DNA of 64,000 bases from Modicisalibacter muralis (GCF_900102945.1 NZ_FNGI01000006.1:124001-188000), one strand, 5' to 3'; shown: positions 47,399 to 58,422, numbered from the stretch's first letter. Numbers and translations: made by a program. The notes: a model not told the origin generated them from the letters alone.

Positions 47399-47730
47399 AG
47401 GGTGTAAGTGGGCGTGCCCTTATCCAACTGCCCCGCCAGGTGGTTCTCGATGCGATCGCGCACGACCTGGTCATCAGCGCTGAAATGAACGCCGATACCC
47501 GGCACGCGCCGCCCCGAGACTCCCGGCGGTGATATCCACACCACCTGGCCGGTGACCGGCAAACGCTCGCTCTCATCGGGCAGCGTCAACAACACGAAGA
47601 CCTCCTGACCAAGAGCATAGCGCTCCTGAGTCGGCACGAAGATGCCACCCCGCTCCAGGGTCGGCATGTAGGCCGACAGCAGAGTCTGGGTATCGCGGAT
47701 CGTCAGTGATAGCGCTTTTTGGCCAACCAT
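47395..47730 (-). CDS. pilZ: Type IV pilus assembly protein PilZ
   Basis: 111 residues from ATG 47730. Single PilZ beta-barrel domain (TLERGGIFVPT, FVLLTLPDESERLPVTGQVV, GIGVHF). The Arg motif needed for c-di-GMP binding is absent, as in the founding Pseudomonas PilZ, which acts with PilB/FimX. Position between holB and tatD matches Pseudomonas. The reading up to 47745 would need a TTG start. Confidence 0.88.
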   Translation of the reverse strand: MVGQKALSLTIRDTQTLLSAYMPTLERGGIFVPTQERYALGQEVFVLLTLPDESERLPVTGQVVWISPPGVSGRRVPGIGVHFSADDQVVRDRIENHLAGQLDKGTPTYTL

Positions 47731-47760
47731 TGGCGTGCCTCGCAACGAGCCCGGCTCCGA

Positions 47761-48744
47761 TCAGGAGCGCAACAGGGCGGACCAGCGGACCAGCCAGGCT
47801 TCTAGCACTAGCTGGGGATTGGGGTTGCCCCCGGCGACCAGCAAGCGTCGCTGCTCACGGGCATAGTCGAGCAGGCGGAACCAGTCGCGCACACGGGCAT
47901 TCTTCACGGCCTGGCGGTACAAAGGCAGCAGATCGGGATTGCGTACCTGCGTGGTATCTCCCGATAGCCCCAGGCGAATCAAGTCTTCAAGCCAGGCAAT
48001 ACCGTACCACAGGATACCTTCGACCGCCTGACGATCGAGACGCGCCGCTTCGGCCACCGGCTCACTACCGCGCACCAAGGCATCGAACAGTTCCTGGAGT
48101 TCCTGGCGCAGCACGCGCGACTCGGCGCCGGCCAATTCACGGGCCAACAAGGGAAGCCCACCGGCCACGCGCAGCCAGAACATGGCGTCAGCGCCCTCGT
48201 CCAGCGCCTCACGCAACCAGGACAGGCATTCCTCGGGCGCCGGCACAGCCAGCGCCCAGTGCTGGCAGCGCGAGCGGATGGTCGCCAACATGCGCGAGGG
48301 AATATCCGCCAATAGGATGAATAGCGTACGCTCCCCCGGCTCTTCGAGGCTCTTGAGCAGCGCGTTGGATGCGGCCACGTTCATCGCTTCGGCGGGTTGC
48401 AGTACGATCACCCGATAGCCGCCTTGCTGGGCGGTCTGGGCAACAAAGGCGTTGACGTTGCGGATTGGATCGATGCGTATCTGGCGGCTTTTCTCCGCCG
48501 GTGACACGCGCAGCAGATCGGGATGATAACCGGCGGTGAGCATCTGGCAACTATGACACTGGCCGCAGGCGGTCGAGGTGGGCGCGCGACATAGCGTGCG
48601 CGCCACCAGCGCGTCGGCCAATACCTGGGTCCCCGCCCCCTGCGCGCCGGAAAGCAACAGCGCATGGGGTAGCTGCCCTTCATCCTGAAGGCGCGTCAGT
48701 CGCTCCCAGTGCGACTGCTGCCAAGGCAGTGGGATCATGTCCAT
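47761..48744 (-). CDS. holB: DNA polymerase III delta-prime subunit
   Basis: Clamp-loader subunit. 327 residues from ATG 48744; ATG 48738, which forms an ATGA overlap with tmk, is equally possible. The nucleotide loop is degenerate (SGAQGAGTQ), as in other delta-prime proteins that do not hydrolyse ATP. Zinc cysteines are Cys52, Cys60, Cys63 and Cys66 (CGQCHSC). The AAA core has [20 protein letters not shown] and [18 protein letters not shown]. Confidence 0.92.
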   Translation of the reverse strand: MDMIPLPWQQSHWERLTRLQDEGQLPHALLLSGAQGAGTQVLADALVARTLCRAPTSTACGQCHSCQMLTAGYHPDLLRVSPAEKSRQIRIDPIRNVNAFVAQTAQQGGYRVIVLQPAEAMNVAASNALLKSLEEPGERTLFILLADIPSRMLATIRSRCQHWALAVPAPEECLSWLREALDEGADAMFWLRVAGGLPLLARELAGAESRVLRQELQELFDALVRGSEPVAEAARLDRQAVEGILWYGIAWLEDLIRLGLSGDTTQVRNPDLLPLYRQAVKNARVRDWFRLLDYAREQRRLLVAGGNPNPQLVLEAWLVRWSALLRS

Positions 48745-49376
48745 GCCGCCAACCTTTGAGTCAAACACTGCTCGATACTTTCGCCAACGGCGTCCAGGGA
48801 ACGCGATGCATCGACGATCGCGAAGCGCTGCGGCGCCGCCCTGGCGCGCTGCAAATAGCTTTCGCGCACGGCGGCGAAAAACTCGCCGCGCTCACGTTCG
48901 AAGCGATCGCGCTCGCCGCCACGGGCTACCACCCGTGCCTGGGCGGCTTCGACCGACATATCGAGCAACAGGGTCAGATCTGGCTGCAGCCCCTGCTGAA
49001 CCAGCGTTTCCAACATGGCGATACGCTCGGCATCGATACCCCGTCCCCCGCCCTGATAGGCAAAAGTGGCATCGGTAAAGCGATCGCAGACCACCCAGGC
49101 CCCGCGCTCCAGCGCCGGGCGAATCTTGAGCTCCAGGTGCTGGGCGCGAGCGGCGAACACCAGCAACAGTTCGGCGTCGCCGGACAACGGTTCACCGGGC
49201 GTCGGATCCAACAGCAGCTCGCGGATGGCTTCGGCACGCGGCGTGCCACCCGGCTCGCGAGTCCGCACCACCTCGATACCGCGCGCCTCGAGAAAATCGC
49301 ATACCAGGCCGAGGTTGGTACTCTTGCCAACCCCCTCGCCACCCTCGAGCGTGATAAAGCGTCCGCGTGTCTGCAT
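48735..49376 (-). CDS. tmk: Thymidylate kinase
   Basis: Phosphorylates dTMP to dTDP. 213 residues from ATG 49376, with ATG 49397 as alternative. P-loop [14 protein letters not shown], the DRF-type loop [26 protein letters not shown] and a lid region with RGGERDRFE. It lies between mltG and holB and overlaps holB by 10 bp. Confidence 0.95.
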   Translation of the reverse strand: MQTRGRFITLEGGEGVGKSTNLGLVCDFLEARGIEVVRTREPGGTPRAEAIRELLLDPTPGEPLSGDAELLLVFAARAQHLELKIRPALERGAWVVCDRFTDATFAYQGGGRGIDAERIAMLETLVQQGLQPDLTLLLDMSVEAAQARVVARGGERDRFERERGEFFAAVRESYLQRARAAPQRFAIVDASRSLDAVGESIEQCLTQRLAAWT

Positions 49377-49423
49377 GTGTCTTGTGACTCCCTGCATCGT
49401 ACCCAGTCGTAATGGCAGCCGCG

Positions 49424-50428
49424 CTATCGGCGATTTAGGATGTAGCGCTGCACCGCCGCGTTATGCTCGCGCAGGGTACTCGAGAAGTGGTGGCCACCAT
49501 CGCCCGTGGCAACGAAATACAACGCATCGCCCTCGGCCGGATGAACCGCTGCCTCGAGCGCGGCGCGCCCAGGCATGGCGATCGGTGTCGGCGGCAAACC
49601 CGGGATCACATAGGTATTGTAGGGTGTCGACCGGCGCAGGTCGGCGCGCGTGATGTTGCCGTCGTAGTCGTCGCCCAGGCCATAGATGACCGTTGGGTCC
49701 GTCTGCAGGCGCATGCCACGTTCCAGGCGGCGCTCGAACACGCCGGCGATGCGATGCCGCTCGCCGTCCACACCGGTTTCCCGCTCGATCAGCGAGGCCA
49801 GGATCAGCGCCTCATAGGCGGAATCGATGACCAGGCCGTCGTCGCGCTCGGCCCATACCGCCGCCAGAGTCTTTTCCATGCGCTGGTAGGCTTGCCTGAG
49901 TATTTCCAGATCGCTAATACCCTTGTGATACTGGTATGTATCGGGAAAGAAGCGCCCTTCGGGATGCTCGCCGGGGTGCCCCAGCGCGGCCATCACCTCG
50001 GCATCACTCATCTTGGCGGTACTATGTTGCAGCTTGGGTGCCGCCGCCAGTAATACGCGCATTTGCTCGAAGGTCCACCCCTCGGGGATGGTCAACGGGT
50101 AGGTCACCACGTTGTCGCTGCCCAGCAGCCCGATCACTTTGCGACCGCTCATGCCCGGTTCGAGCATGAACTCACCGGCGCGCAGCGCGGGTAGCTCATC
50201 GGGAAAGACACGCACCAGCAGGCGAAAAGGCCAGGCTTCGGCAATGATGCCTCGCTCGTCGAGATCCCCCATCACCTGATCGAAGCTGGCCCCGCGGGGA
50301 ACCTCATAAATCGTCGACTCCTCGATAGCAATCGGCGCCTCGAGGCGGCTTTGCCAGTAGCGAAAACCGGCAAAGGCCGATAGTGCGGCAATGATCGCCA
50401 CGATCAGCAGGACTTTCACCCAACGCAT
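49424..50428 (-). CDS. mltG: Endolytic murein transglycosylase MltG
   Basis: Membrane-anchored lytic transglycosylase that cuts nascent peptidoglycan strands. 334 residues from ATG 50428, chosen because AAGG lies six bases upstream; ATG 50434 would overlap that site. One N-terminal helix (about 6-25), a LysM-like part ([12 protein letters not shown]), and the YceG domain with the catalytic glutamate in [29 protein letters not shown] and STPYNTY. Confidence 0.94.
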   Translation of the reverse strand: MRWVKVLLIVAIIAALSAFAGFRYWQSRLEAPIAIEESTIYEVPRGASFDQVMGDLDERGIIAEAWPFRLLVRVFPDELPALRAGEFMLEPGMSGRKVIGLLGSDNVVTYPLTIPEGWTFEQMRVLLAAAPKLQHSTAKMSDAEVMAALGHPGEHPEGRFFPDTYQYHKGISDLEILRQAYQRMEKTLAAVWAERDDGLVIDSAYEALILASLIERETGVDGERHRIAGVFERRLERGMRLQTDPTVIYGLGDDYDGNITRADLRRSTPYNTYVIPGLPPTPIAMPGRAALEAAVHPAEGDALYFVATGDGGHHFSSTLREHNAAVQRYILNRR

Positions 50429-50449
50429 AGTCATCCTTAATCAATTCGT

Positions 50450-51256
50450 TCAGTCGGCCAACCCCGGATAACCGAGCAAGGCGTGGCCAGCGTTCTGGAG
50501 TGGCCGATGAATCGCCGTGATCGGCCAGCGAGCGACGGTGTTACCCTCGGCATCGTCGAGGCGCGCCACCGGCCACACGCCCTGCACCGAATTTCCCAGC
50601 CATAGGGCATCGACGCCAGCGAGTTCGTCAGTATCCATCGCGACTTCGGCGATCGGCCGTTCGGCCAGCAGCGCCGCGCGCAACGTTCCGGCCACGCCGC
50701 AGGCATCGAGTCGTGGTGTCTCCCAGCGACCGTCGCGCTGCCAGAACAGATTCATGCAAGTCGCCTCCACCAGCCGCCCTGCGCTATCGCACAGCAGGCC
50801 CTCGGCAATGTCGGGGTCGTTCCACTCCTGGCGGGCGAGCACGTTTTCCAGGCGATTGAGATGCTTGAGACCGGCAAGGCACGGCTGAATTGCCAGGCGA
50901 AGCCGGCATAACCGCACGCGGATACCTTCGCGCCAGCGCTCCTGATGGGGAGCAAACGCCGAGAATTGCCAGCGCAGGCTGGGTTGCGGATCAGCCGGTG
51001 GTAGATAGCCGCGACCACCGCGACCACGCGTCACCACCAGCTTGAGTACATGCAAACCCTGGCCGGCCTGAGCCGGCAGCGTATCGAGCATGGCGCGCTC
51101 GGGGCCGACAAAACCAAGCCGAACGCATCCCCGCGCGAGCCGCTCCATATGCGCTTCCCACAATAACGGCTCGCCATCGCGCACGAGGACGGTCTCGAAG
51201 AGACCGTCCCCATAGGCAAAACCGCGATCGTCGAAGGGTATTACCGTGTCGTGCAT
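50450..51256 (-). CDS. pabC: Aminodeoxychorismate lyase
   Basis: PLP enzyme releasing p-aminobenzoate for folate synthesis. 268 residues of the fold-IV class with FDDRGFAYGDGLFET, the PLP lysine in AGLKHLNRLENVLARQE, and GRLVEATCMNLFW. It lies between fabF and mltG, 6 bp after fabF, the usual E. coli and Pseudomonas position. Confidence 0.94.
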   Translation of the reverse strand: MHDTVIPFDDRGFAYGDGLFETVLVRDGEPLLWEAHMERLARGCVRLGFVGPERAMLDTLPAQAGQGLHVLKLVVTRGRGGRGYLPPADPQPSLRWQFSAFAPHQERWREGIRVRLCRLRLAIQPCLAGLKHLNRLENVLARQEWNDPDIAEGLLCDSAGRLVEATCMNLFWQRDGRWETPRLDACGVAGTLRAALLAERPIAEVAMDTDELAGVDALWLGNSVQGVWPVARLDDAEGNTVARWPITAIHRPLQNAGHALLGYPGLAD

Positions 51257-51262
51257 GCCGGT

Positions 51263-52501
51263 TCAGGCGCGGCCGAAGATCAGCGAGCCGTTGGTGCCGC
51301 CAAAACCGAAGGAATTGGACAGCGCATAGCCGATGGCCATTTCGCGCGCGGTATGCGGTACGTAATCGAGGATGCAGCCTTCCTGCGGGTTGTCCAGGTT
51401 GATGGTCGGCGGAGCTACCTGGTCGCGCAGCGCGAGTATGCTGAAGACCGCCTCGACGGCACCGGCGGCGCCCAGCAGGTGGCCGATCATCGATTTGGTC
51501 GAACTGACCGCTACATTCGATGCCGCATTGCCCATCACCCGCTCGACGGCACGACTCTCGGCCAGATCGCCGGTCGGCGTGGAAGTGCCATGGGCATTGA
51601 TATACGCAATCTGCGACGGATCGAGTTCGGCATCGCGAATCGCGTTGCTCATGGCCATAGCCGCACCGCGACCGTCTTCCGGCGGCGCCGTCATGTGATG
51701 GGCATCGTCGCTCATGCCGAACCCCTTGAGCTCGGCATAGATGGTTGCGCCACGCTTCTTGGCATGCTCGTATTCTTCGAGCACCAGCACCCCGGCACCG
51801 TCGGAGAGCACGAAGCCATCACGATCGCGGTCCCAAGGCCGACTGGCCGATGTCGGCTCGTCATTGCGCGTCGACAGCGCACGCGCCGCGGAAAAGCCAC
51901 CCAGGCCCAACGGCGTGGTCGCCATCTCGGCACCACCGCAGATCATCACATCGGCATCGCCATAGGCTATGGTGCGCGCACCATAGCCTATGTTGTGAGT
52001 ACCCGTGGTGCAGGCGGTCGTGATGGCGATATTGGGGCCACGAAAACCGTGCTGGATCGCCAGATTCCCGGCGATCATGTTGATGATCGAGCCAGGCACG
52101 AAGAATGGCGAGATGCGCCGGGCGCCGCCCCTGTTGAGCGCGTTGTGATTGTGCTCGATCATTGGCAGACCACCAATGCCCGAACCGATGGCCACGCCGA
52201 TACGGTGGGCACTGCGCTCGTCGCACTCGAGACCGGCATCGTCGATCGCCTGGCTGCCTGCGGCAATCCCATACTGGATGAACAGGTCCATCTTGCGTGC
52301 ATCCTTGGGATTCAGATAAGGGCTGATATCGAAGTCCTTCACCGAACCGCCAAAGCGGGTATTGAAGCCACTGGTGTCGAAATGCTCGATCGGGGCAATG
52401 CCACTCTTGCCTGCCAGGATATTGTCCCAGCTCTCCTTGACGGTGTTACCGACCGGTGTCACTAGACCCAGCCCGGTCACCACGACCCTTCTACGAGGCA
52501 T
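51263..52501 (-). CDS. fabF: 3-oxoacyl-ACP synthase II
   Basis: Condensing enzyme of fatty-acid elongation. 412 residues with the catalytic cysteine in [11 protein letters not shown] (most FabF have ACATG) and the two histidines in [11 protein letters not shown] and [12 protein letters not shown]. The C-terminal [13 protein letters not shown] is standard. It is followed by pabC and preceded by acpP with its own terminator. Confidence 0.95.
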   Translation of the reverse strand: MPRRRVVVTGLGLVTPVGNTVKESWDNILAGKSGIAPIEHFDTSGFNTRFGGSVKDFDISPYLNPKDARKMDLFIQYGIAAGSQAIDDAGLECDERSAHRIGVAIGSGIGGLPMIEHNHNALNRGGARRISPFFVPGSIINMIAGNLAIQHGFRGPNIAITTACTTGTHNIGYGARTIAYGDADVMICGGAEMATTPLGLGGFSAARALSTRNDEPTSASRPWDRDRDGFVLSDGAGVLVLEEYEHAKKRGATIYAELKGFGMSDDAHHMTAPPEDGRGAAMAMSNAIRDAELDPSQIAYINAHGTSTPTGDLAESRAVERVMGNAASNVAVSSTKSMIGHLLGAAGAVEAVFSILALRDQVAPPTINLDNPQEGCILDYVPHTAREMAIGYALSNSFGFGGTNGSLIFGRA

Positions 52502-52602
52502 CAGCTCTCCTCCTGACGTCCATAATCGGCACGCTTTTCGCCCGGCGCACCATCGCTGCGCGCATTATACCCGAAGCATACTGGCTATGGGTCGGCAGTG
52601 CA

Positions 52603-52640
52603 CAAAAACGAAAGCCGCTCTGTTTCCAGAACGGCTTTCG
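52603..52640 (-). terminator. Rho-independent terminator after acpP
   Basis: Minus strand ACGAAAGCCG-loop-CGGCTTTCGT followed by TTTTTG, between acpP and fabF. It suggests attenuation, with acpP made in excess of fabF. Confidence 0.9.
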
Positions 52641-52673
52641 TGCTTGCCAGCGGTCGAGACCGCATTACATCAC

Positions 52674-52907
52674 TTACTGATGAGCAACGACGTAGTCGAT
52701 CGCTTCCTGAACGGTAGTGATCTTCTCGGCTTCCTCGTCGGGAATTTCGGTATCGAATTCCTCTTCGAGCGCCATCACCAACTCGACGGTATCCAGAGAA
52801 TCCGCGCCGAGATCTTCGGTGAAGGAAGAAGTGTTCTGGATGTCCTCTTCCTTGACGTTCAGGCGCTCGGCCACAACCTTCTTCACGCGCTCTTCGATGG
52901 TGCTCAT
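52674..52907 (-). CDS. acpP: Acyl carrier protein
   Basis: 77 residues from ATG 52907 (AGGAG upstream). The phosphopantetheine serine is in [19 protein letters not shown]. Acidic, as expected. It is followed by a strong terminator before fabF and lies 99 bp after fabG. Confidence 0.98.
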   Translation of the reverse strand: MSTIEERVKKVVAERLNVKEEDIQNTSSFTEDLGADSLDTVELVMALEEEFDTEIPDEEAEKITTVQEAIDYVVAHQ

Positions 52908-53006
52908 TGTGTCTTCACTCCTAGTGGTACATATCCGCCAGCCAAAAACTGCCGGGTAGTTTATAGACGGCCCCAAGCCGACGCAACCAAGGCGTCGACC
53001 GCAGCC

Positions 53007-53750
53007 TCAACGCATGTTCATTCCACCGTTGACCTGCAGTGTCTCACCGGTAACGTAACCGGCGGCGTCACTGGTCAAAAACCCCACGACTGCGGCGATC
53101 TCTTCGGGCTTGCCCAGCCGCGCCAGCGGAATCTGGGTAAGCAGTGCCTGATGCTGAGCCTCCGGCAGCGCCTCGGTCATGTCAGTGGCAATAAAGCCCG
53201 GAGCCACTGCATTAACGGTGATTCCGCGAGATGCCACTTCACGCGCCAGAGCACGCGCAAAGCCTTCCATGCCGGCCTTGGCGGCAGCATAGTTGGTTTG
53301 GCCCAGGTTGCCCATGGTCGCGACTACCGAACTGATGCAGACAATCCGCCCGAAACGCGCCTTTGTCATGCCACGCACACAAGCCTTGGTAACGCGATAG
53401 ACGGACTTCAGATTAGTGTCGATCACCGCATCCCACTCGTCCTCTTTCATGCGCATCAACAGATTGTCGCGCGTGATGCCGGCATTATTGACCAGAATGG
53501 TCGGCGCGCCGAACTCGTCGCCAACGGCCTTGATCAGCGCATCGACGCTGGCCTGGTCGGTGGCATCGAGCACGCGACCGGCGCCCTCGATGCCCTGTGC
53601 CTTGAAATCGGCATCGATTCTATCGGCACCCTGTTCGCTGGTCGCGGTACCGATGACCAATCGACCCTGGCGACCGAGCTCATGGGCGATGGCACGACCG
53701 ATGCCACGACTGGCTCCGGTAACCAACGCAATTCTGCGTTCGCTCGTCAT
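53007..53750 (-). CDS. fabG: 3-oxoacyl-ACP reductase
   Basis: NADPH-dependent short-chain dehydrogenase of 247 residues. Cofactor motif TGASRGIGRAIA, then NNAGITRDNLLMRM, and the Ser-Tyr-Lys set in ISSVVATMG and NYAAAKAGMEGF. It lies between fabD and acpP. Confidence 0.96.
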   Translation of the reverse strand: MTSERRIALVTGASRGIGRAIAHELGRQGRLVIGTATSEQGADRIDADFKAQGIEGAGRVLDATDQASVDALIKAVGDEFGAPTILVNNAGITRDNLLMRMKEDEWDAVIDTNLKSVYRVTKACVRGMTKARFGRIVCISSVVATMGNLGQTNYAAAKAGMEGFARALAREVASRGITVNAVAPGFIATDMTEALPEAQHQALLTQIPLARLGKPEEIAAVVGFLTSDAAGYVTGETLQVNGGMNMR

Positions 53751-53767
53751 AATGGCTCCTCAATGAG

Positions 53768-54730
53768 TCATGCGTCTGGCTGGTCGAGCGTCTCGCGCGC
53801 CAGTTCGAGCGCGGCGGACAAGCTTTCGGGATCGTTGACCGCCAGTCCCTTGGCACCGCGGGCGATACGCTTGTTGAGTCCGGTGAGCACCTTGCCCGGA
53901 CCGCATTCGATAAAGACCTGCGCACCCTGGCCGACCATCGATTCGATGCAATCGGTCCAGCGCACCGGCCGGTAGAGCTGCTCGATCAGCCGCGTCCTGA
54001 GCGTCTCGACATCGCCAGGCGCCTGGGCATCGACGTTCTGTACCACCGTATAGCGCGGCATCTTGATCTCGATGGATTCCATCGCCTCGGCCAGCCGCTC
54101 GGCGGCCGGCATCATCAGCGCGCAATGCGACGGCACCGACACCGGTAGCGGCAACGCCCGCTTGGCGCCGGCTTCCTGACACAACGCAATGGCTCGGTCC
54201 ACGGCGGTTTTCTGGCCGGCAACCACCACCTGGCCGGGCGCATTATAGTTGACCGCCGCTACCACTTCACCCTGGGCGGCGTCGCGGCAGGCGGTCTCGA
54301 CCGCCGCGTTGTCGAGACCCAGTACCGCGGCCATGGCGCCTTGGCCGGCCGGAACGGCATCCTGCATGGCCTCGCCGCGCAACTTGACCAGGCGCACGCC
54401 CTCGGCAAAAGTCAGCGCCCCGGCACACACCATGGCGCTGTATTCGCCCAGACTGTGACCGGCCATGGCAAGCGGTCGCGGCCCTTCGAGCTCTTGCCAG
54501 ACACGCCACACGGCGACACTCGAGGTCAGCAGCGCCGGCTGCGTGCAGGCCGTCGCATTGAGTGCTTCTTCAGGGCCTTCCTGCACGACATGCCAGAGGT
54601 CGTAACCCAGCGCATCGGCGGCTTCCTCGAAGGTCGTGCGTACCACGCTGTAGCGTTCGGCCAGCTCCCGCAGCATGCCTAGGTGCTGGGAGCCCTGCCC
54701 CGGAAATACAAGGGCCAGGGATTGAGTCAT
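53768..54730 (-). CDS. fabD: Malonyl-CoA:ACP transacylase
   Basis: 320 residues from ATG 54730 (AAAGG six bases upstream; a GTG at 54739 is less likely). FPGQGSQ near the N-terminus, the nucleophile Ser93 in AGHSLGEYSA, and the catalytic histidine in VPSHCALM. It loads malonyl groups onto ACP. It sits between plsX and fabG, 5 bp from plsX. Confidence 0.96.
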   Translation of the reverse strand: MTQSLALVFPGQGSQHLGMLRELAERYSVVRTTFEEAADALGYDLWHVVQEGPEEALNATACTQPALLTSSVAVWRVWQELEGPRPLAMAGHSLGEYSAMVCAGALTFAEGVRLVKLRGEAMQDAVPAGQGAMAAVLGLDNAAVETACRDAAQGEVVAAVNYNAPGQVVVAGQKTAVDRAIALCQEAGAKRALPLPVSVPSHCALMMPAAERLAEAMESIEIKMPRYTVVQNVDAQAPGDVETLRTRLIEQLYRPVRWTDCIESMVGQGAQVFIECGPGKVLTGLNKRIARGAKGLAVNDPESLSAALELARETLDQPDA

Positions 54731-54735
54731 GGCAT

Positions 54736-55830
54736 TCACCTTTCAGGATTGAAATCTTGGGACTGCGAACGGGTTGGAAACCCGCTATCGCGTCGACCGC
54801 ACGCGATCGACGCGATAGCGGACCGCTGGCCCAACTCACGCTCGAGATGCTCCGGTAGATTCATGCGAACCTCCTGCACCGCCCGTGACACGGCACAGGC
54901 GAAGCCCTGGGCATCGGCACGCCCGTGACTCTTGATCACGATGCCTGCCAGCCCCAACAGACTGGCGCCATTGTAACGCACCGGGTCGAGCCGACGCTTG
55001 ACCCGGTGCAGCGCCGGTCGCGCCAACCAGCTGACCAGCCGACTACCCCAATGGGCATCGAAGGTCGCCTGCACCCGCTCGACCAGCATTCGCGCCAGAC
55101 CTTCACTGGCCTTGAGCACGATATTGCCGACGAAGCCATCGCAAACCACGACATCGGCGCTGCCGTTGAACACGCCATCGCCCTCGACGAAGCCGATGTA
55201 ATTGATCTCCGGCATGTCTCGTAGCCGGGCATCGGCCTGGCGCACGCTCGCGGTGCCCTTGGTCGCTTCGACGCCGACATTGAGCAGCGCCACGCGCGGA
55301 CGCGCCAGGCCATCGACCTGGCGTGCCATGACGCTGCCCATCAGCGCGAACTCGACCAACCGCTGTGCCGAGGCTTCGATATTGGCGCCCATATCGAGCA
55401 TATAGCAGCGACCGCCACCCTGAGTGGGAATGGCGGTACTGATAGCCGGGCGGGGTATTCCCGCCACCGTGCCCAGCGCACGCCGAGACAGTGCCATCAA
55501 CGCACCGGTGTTGCCGGCGCTGACCCCGGCCGCAGCGCGTCCGGATGCGACATCCTCGAGCATCAGCGCCAGACTGGAGTCCCGGGCCGCGCGTAATGCA
55601 CTGGAGGGCTTCATATCCTGGGGAATGATCCGCGGCGCATGACTGGGAAGCAAACGTGAGCCGACCCCATGCAGCCGCCTGGGCAGACGCGCCAGCTCGG
55701 CTTCCAGCATATCGAGCGGCCCATACAGGCACGCTTCGAGCTCAGGATGGACGAGCAGCGCTTCGGCCGTGCCCCAAACGGTAGCGCGGGGACCGAGGTC
55801 CCCGCCCATCGCATCGATGGCAATCCGCAC
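54736..55830 (-). CDS. plsX: Phosphate acyltransferase PlsX
   Basis: Makes acyl-phosphate from acyl-ACP for phospholipid synthesis. 364 residues with [47 protein letters not shown] and [11 protein letters not shown]. The last 25 residues ([20 protein letters not shown]) are an unusual hydrophilic tail. It lies between rpmF and fabD. Confidence 0.95.
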   Translation of the reverse strand: MRIAIDAMGGDLGPRATVWGTAEALLVHPELEACLYGPLDMLEAELARLPRRLHGVGSRLLPSHAPRIIPQDMKPSSALRAARDSSLALMLEDVASGRAAAGVSAGNTGALMALSRRALGTVAGIPRPAISTAIPTQGGGRCYMLDMGANIEASAQRLVEFALMGSVMARQVDGLARPRVALLNVGVEATKGTASVRQADARLRDMPEINYIGFVEGDGVFNGSADVVVCDGFVGNIVLKASEGLARMLVERVQATFDAHWGSRLVSWLARPALHRVKRRLDPVRYNGASLLGLAGIVIKSHGRADAQGFACAVSRAVQEVRMNLPEHLERELGQRSAIASIACGRRDSGFPTRSQSQDFNPER

Positions 55831-55866
55831 GATTAGATAGGAAACGCTGCCAGAGCAATCGCCGAC

Positions 55867-56037
55867 TTAAACGTCGACGACCTTACGACCACGGTAGAAG
55901 CCGTCCGGGGAGACATGGTGGCGCAGATGCGTGGTGCCGGTTTCCTTGTCCTGAGCGAGTGCCGGTGAGGACAAGGCATCGTGGCTACGACGCATGCCGC
56001 GCTTGGAACGGGTTTTGCGGTTCTGTTGAACTGCCAT
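55867..56037 (-). CDS. rpmF: 50S ribosomal protein L32
   Basis: 56 residues, starting [20 protein letters not shown] and ending [11 protein letters not shown]. This is the standard bacterial L32 without the zinc cysteines. It lies between yceD and plsX, the conserved gammaproteobacterial order. Confidence 0.97.
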   Translation of the reverse strand: MAVQQNRKTRSKRGMRRSHDALSSPALAQDKETGTTHLRHHVSPDGFYRGRKVVDV

Positions 56038-56069
56038 GAGCTATCACTCCAGAGTGTATCGGGTTGAAT

Positions 56070-56597
56070 TCAGTGTTTGTCCTTCAACGTACGCAGCACG
56101 TCGAAGGGGCTTTCCGTCGGCTCTTCCACAACCTCGGAGTCCTCGCCACTGGCCATCTGATCCCGCGAAACCGCGCACTGGGTTTCATCGTGATAAACGA
56201 CCTGCGGCAGACTGAGGATGAGTTCATCCTCGATCACCGGCAGCAGATCAAGCTGTTCGTTTTCCACCAATACCGGCTCGTACGCATTCGAAAGCTCCGC
56301 CGCCAGTGCATCGCTAGCCACCATGCCCAACAGGAAATGGCTCTCGAGAGTTACCGGCATGGGCTCGAGGCAGCGCCGACACGGCAATTGCACGTCGGCC
56401 TTCAGCCACCCTTCGATGAAACGCCGCCCCTGGGTGTCGATGCCGAAATCCAGGCGGACCTCGCCATCGCCCTGCTGCTCGCCGGCTTCTTCAGCAAAAC
56501 GCGTCATGCCCGCGAGCGATATCAGGCCCTCGATGCGTTCGGCATTGGCGGCGAGCCGATAAGGCTCGACCCGGATAGGAAGTCTTGTGGTCAACAT
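56070..56597 (-). CDS. yceD: YceD/DUF177 family protein
   Basis: 175 residues from ATG 56597. Contains the family signature VQLPCRRCLEPMPV and, near the end, ESPFDVLRTLK. The protein family is implicated in 23S rRNA accumulation; the gene commonly precedes rpmF. No clear ribosome site is visible before the ATG. It is divergent from maf. Confidence 0.92.
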   Translation of the reverse strand: MLTTRLPIRVEPYRLAANAERIEGLISLAGMTRFAEEAGEQQGDGEVRLDFGIDTQGRRFIEGWLKADVQLPCRRCLEPMPVTLESHFLLGMVASDALAAELSNAYEPVLVENEQLDLLPVIEDELILSLPQVVYHDETQCAVSRDQMASGEDSEVVEEPTESPFDVLRTLKDKH

Positions 56598-56719
56598 GGC
56601 GCGCAATAATAGGGATTCCCCCGAGGCCTGTCAAAGCGCAGCTTGCACCGCGCTATACAGGACAAGGCATGACGCGGCAAACTGGCCAGCAATTCGATCC
56701 ACGACAAGGAATTACCCGC

Positions 56720-57328
56720 ATGAATAACCATCGACGCCTGGTTCTCGCTTCGGGCTCGCGCTGGCGTCGCCAATTGCTCGACAGGCTGGAGATTCCCTAC
56801 GCCTGGGCCAGTCCCGATATCGACGAAACACCCCATCCCAATGAGACACCCGAGGCGCTGGTGCATCGTCTGGCGCTCACCAAGGCCGAACGCATCGCCG
56901 CCGATTATTCCAAGCATATCGTCATCGGCTCGGATCAGGTCGCGGTATTCGATGGCGAGATACTCGGCAAGCCCGGCAATACGGCTACTGCCCGAGCCAA
57001 TCTGGCGCGTTTTTCCGGCCAACGCGTGCGCTTCATTACCGGCCTGGCGGTGATCGACACCTCGCGCGCCTGGCACCGGGTCTGTCACGAACGTTTCGAT
57101 GTCGTATTTCGCAAGCTCAGCGACGCCGAGATCGAACGCTACGTGGCGCGCGAGCAGCCCCTCGACAGCGCCGGCAGCTTTCGCATGGAGGGGTTAGGCA
57201 TCACCCTGTTCGAGCGCCTTGAGGGCGACGACCCCAACACCCTGATCGGCCTGCCACTCATTCGCCTGTGCGCGCTGCTACGCGAAGCCGGCATTGATCC
57301 CTTGCTGGACCCGGTTTCCGACGACTAA
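56720..57328 (+). CDS. maf: Maf-family nucleotide pyrophosphatase (YceF type)
   Basis: 202 residues from ATG 56720 (AAGGA upstream). Maf motifs LVLASGSRWRRQLL, DIDETPHPNET, VIGSDQVAVFDGEILGKPG and DSAGSFRMEGLG. Proximity to yceD-rpmF indicates the YceF branch, which hydrolyses 7-methyl-GTP. The end overlaps convergent sppA by 4 bp. Confidence 0.94.
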   Translation: MNNHRRLVLASGSRWRRQLLDRLEIPYAWASPDIDETPHPNETPEALVHRLALTKAERIAADYSKHIVIGSDQVAVFDGEILGKPGNTATARANLARFSGQRVRFITGLAVIDTSRAWHRVCHERFDVVFRKLSDAEIERYVAREQPLDSAGSFRMEGLGITLFERLEGDDPNTLIGLPLIRLCALLREAGIDPLLDPVSDD

Positions 57329-58392
57329 GGCAGCTCATAGCGCAGCGGCGAAACCGTCCTTGGCAGCCCCAGCCACTCGACGGCGACACGCCCGAACTGC
57401 CGCGAGAAACGTTCGAATGGATCGAGCGCCGGCGTGTAATCGCGCGTGCGGGGTTCGCCCAGCCGCTCCCGGGCCAACTGATCGAGGCTCTTCAAGCCAT
57501 CGATGAGCCCCAGTTCGAGCGCTTGCTCGCCAGTCCAGATCAGCCCCGAGAACAACCGCGGGTCATCGACCAACCGGTCGCCCCGACCGGCCTTGACGTC
57601 ATCGATGAACTGTCGGTGGGTGGTTTCCAGCACCTGTTGCCAGAAATCCTGCTGGTCGGGGGCGATTTCGCTGAACGGATCGAGAAACGCCTTGTTCTCG
57701 CCCGCCGTGAAGACGCGCCGCTCGACACCCAGTCGCTCGATCGCTTGCTCGAGCCCGAAGCCCGCGTAGATCACCCCGATCGAGCCCACCAGGCTGGCCG
57801 GTGCCGCATAGATGGCATCGGCACCGGCAGCGATGTAATAGGCGCCGCTGGCGCCGATGTCCTCGACCACTGCGTAGATTGGCTTGTCACCCAGGGCGCT
57901 CAGGCGACGCAGTTCGTCGTAGATGCGCTGGGATTGCACCGGGCTACCACCGGGGCTGTTGATGTGCAACACCACCGCGCGGGCCTCCGGGTGCTCCCAT
58001 GCCCGACGCACCCCCTCGATGATGCGCTCGGCGCTGGCCGCGGAGTCGGCATCGATCACGCCCTCGACCTTGACCACGCCCAAATGCTTACCCGTAGGCA
58101 GCGGCACGCTGCTCGCCAAGAACACCCCATACGCACCCAGCGCCAATGAAGCCAGAATCAGCGCTGCGAACAGAAAACGAAAGAATAGTTTCCAACGCCG
58201 CGTGCGACGCTGTTCGGTGAGCACGCCACCAATCCAGCGATCCATCATCTCGAGCTGCGCCAGTCGCTGGCGCTCGCGCAGCGTATCGGCATCCTCGTCC
58301 GACGGTGTTTGGGCCGACGCTTCCCGGCCCGGCTTCTCAGGATCGACCTGGGGGCCCTGGGTCCACTGGTCGTAGCGTTCGTCGTCACTCAT
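57325..58392 (-). CDS. sppA: Signal peptide peptidase SppA (short form)
   Basis: Membrane serine protease degrading signal peptide remnants. 355 residues with a hydrophilic N-terminus, one helix (about 68-92), then a single Clp-like domain: LHINSPGGSPVQS, the serine in IGASGAYYIAAG, SLVGSIGVIY, and the lysine in TAGENKAFLDPF. It is the 36K single-domain form, not the long E. coli SppA. Confidence 0.92.
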   Translation of the reverse strand: MSDDERYDQWTQGPQVDPEKPGREASAQTPSDEDADTLRERQRLAQLEMMDRWIGGVLTEQRRTRRWKLFFRFLFAALILASLALGAYGVFLASSVPLPTGKHLGVVKVEGVIDADSAASAERIIEGVRRAWEHPEARAVVLHINSPGGSPVQSQRIYDELRRLSALGDKPIYAVVEDIGASGAYYIAAGADAIYAAPASLVGSIGVIYAGFGLEQAIERLGVERRVFTAGENKAFLDPFSEIAPDQQDFWQQVLETTHRQFIDDVKAGRGDRLVDDPRLFSGLIWTGEQALELGLIDGLKSLDQLARERLGEPRTRDYTPALDPFERFSRQFGRVAVEWLGLPRTVSPLRYELP

Positions 58393-58422
58393 CGGCAGTC
58401 TCGCTGGCGGTCGTCAGTACGA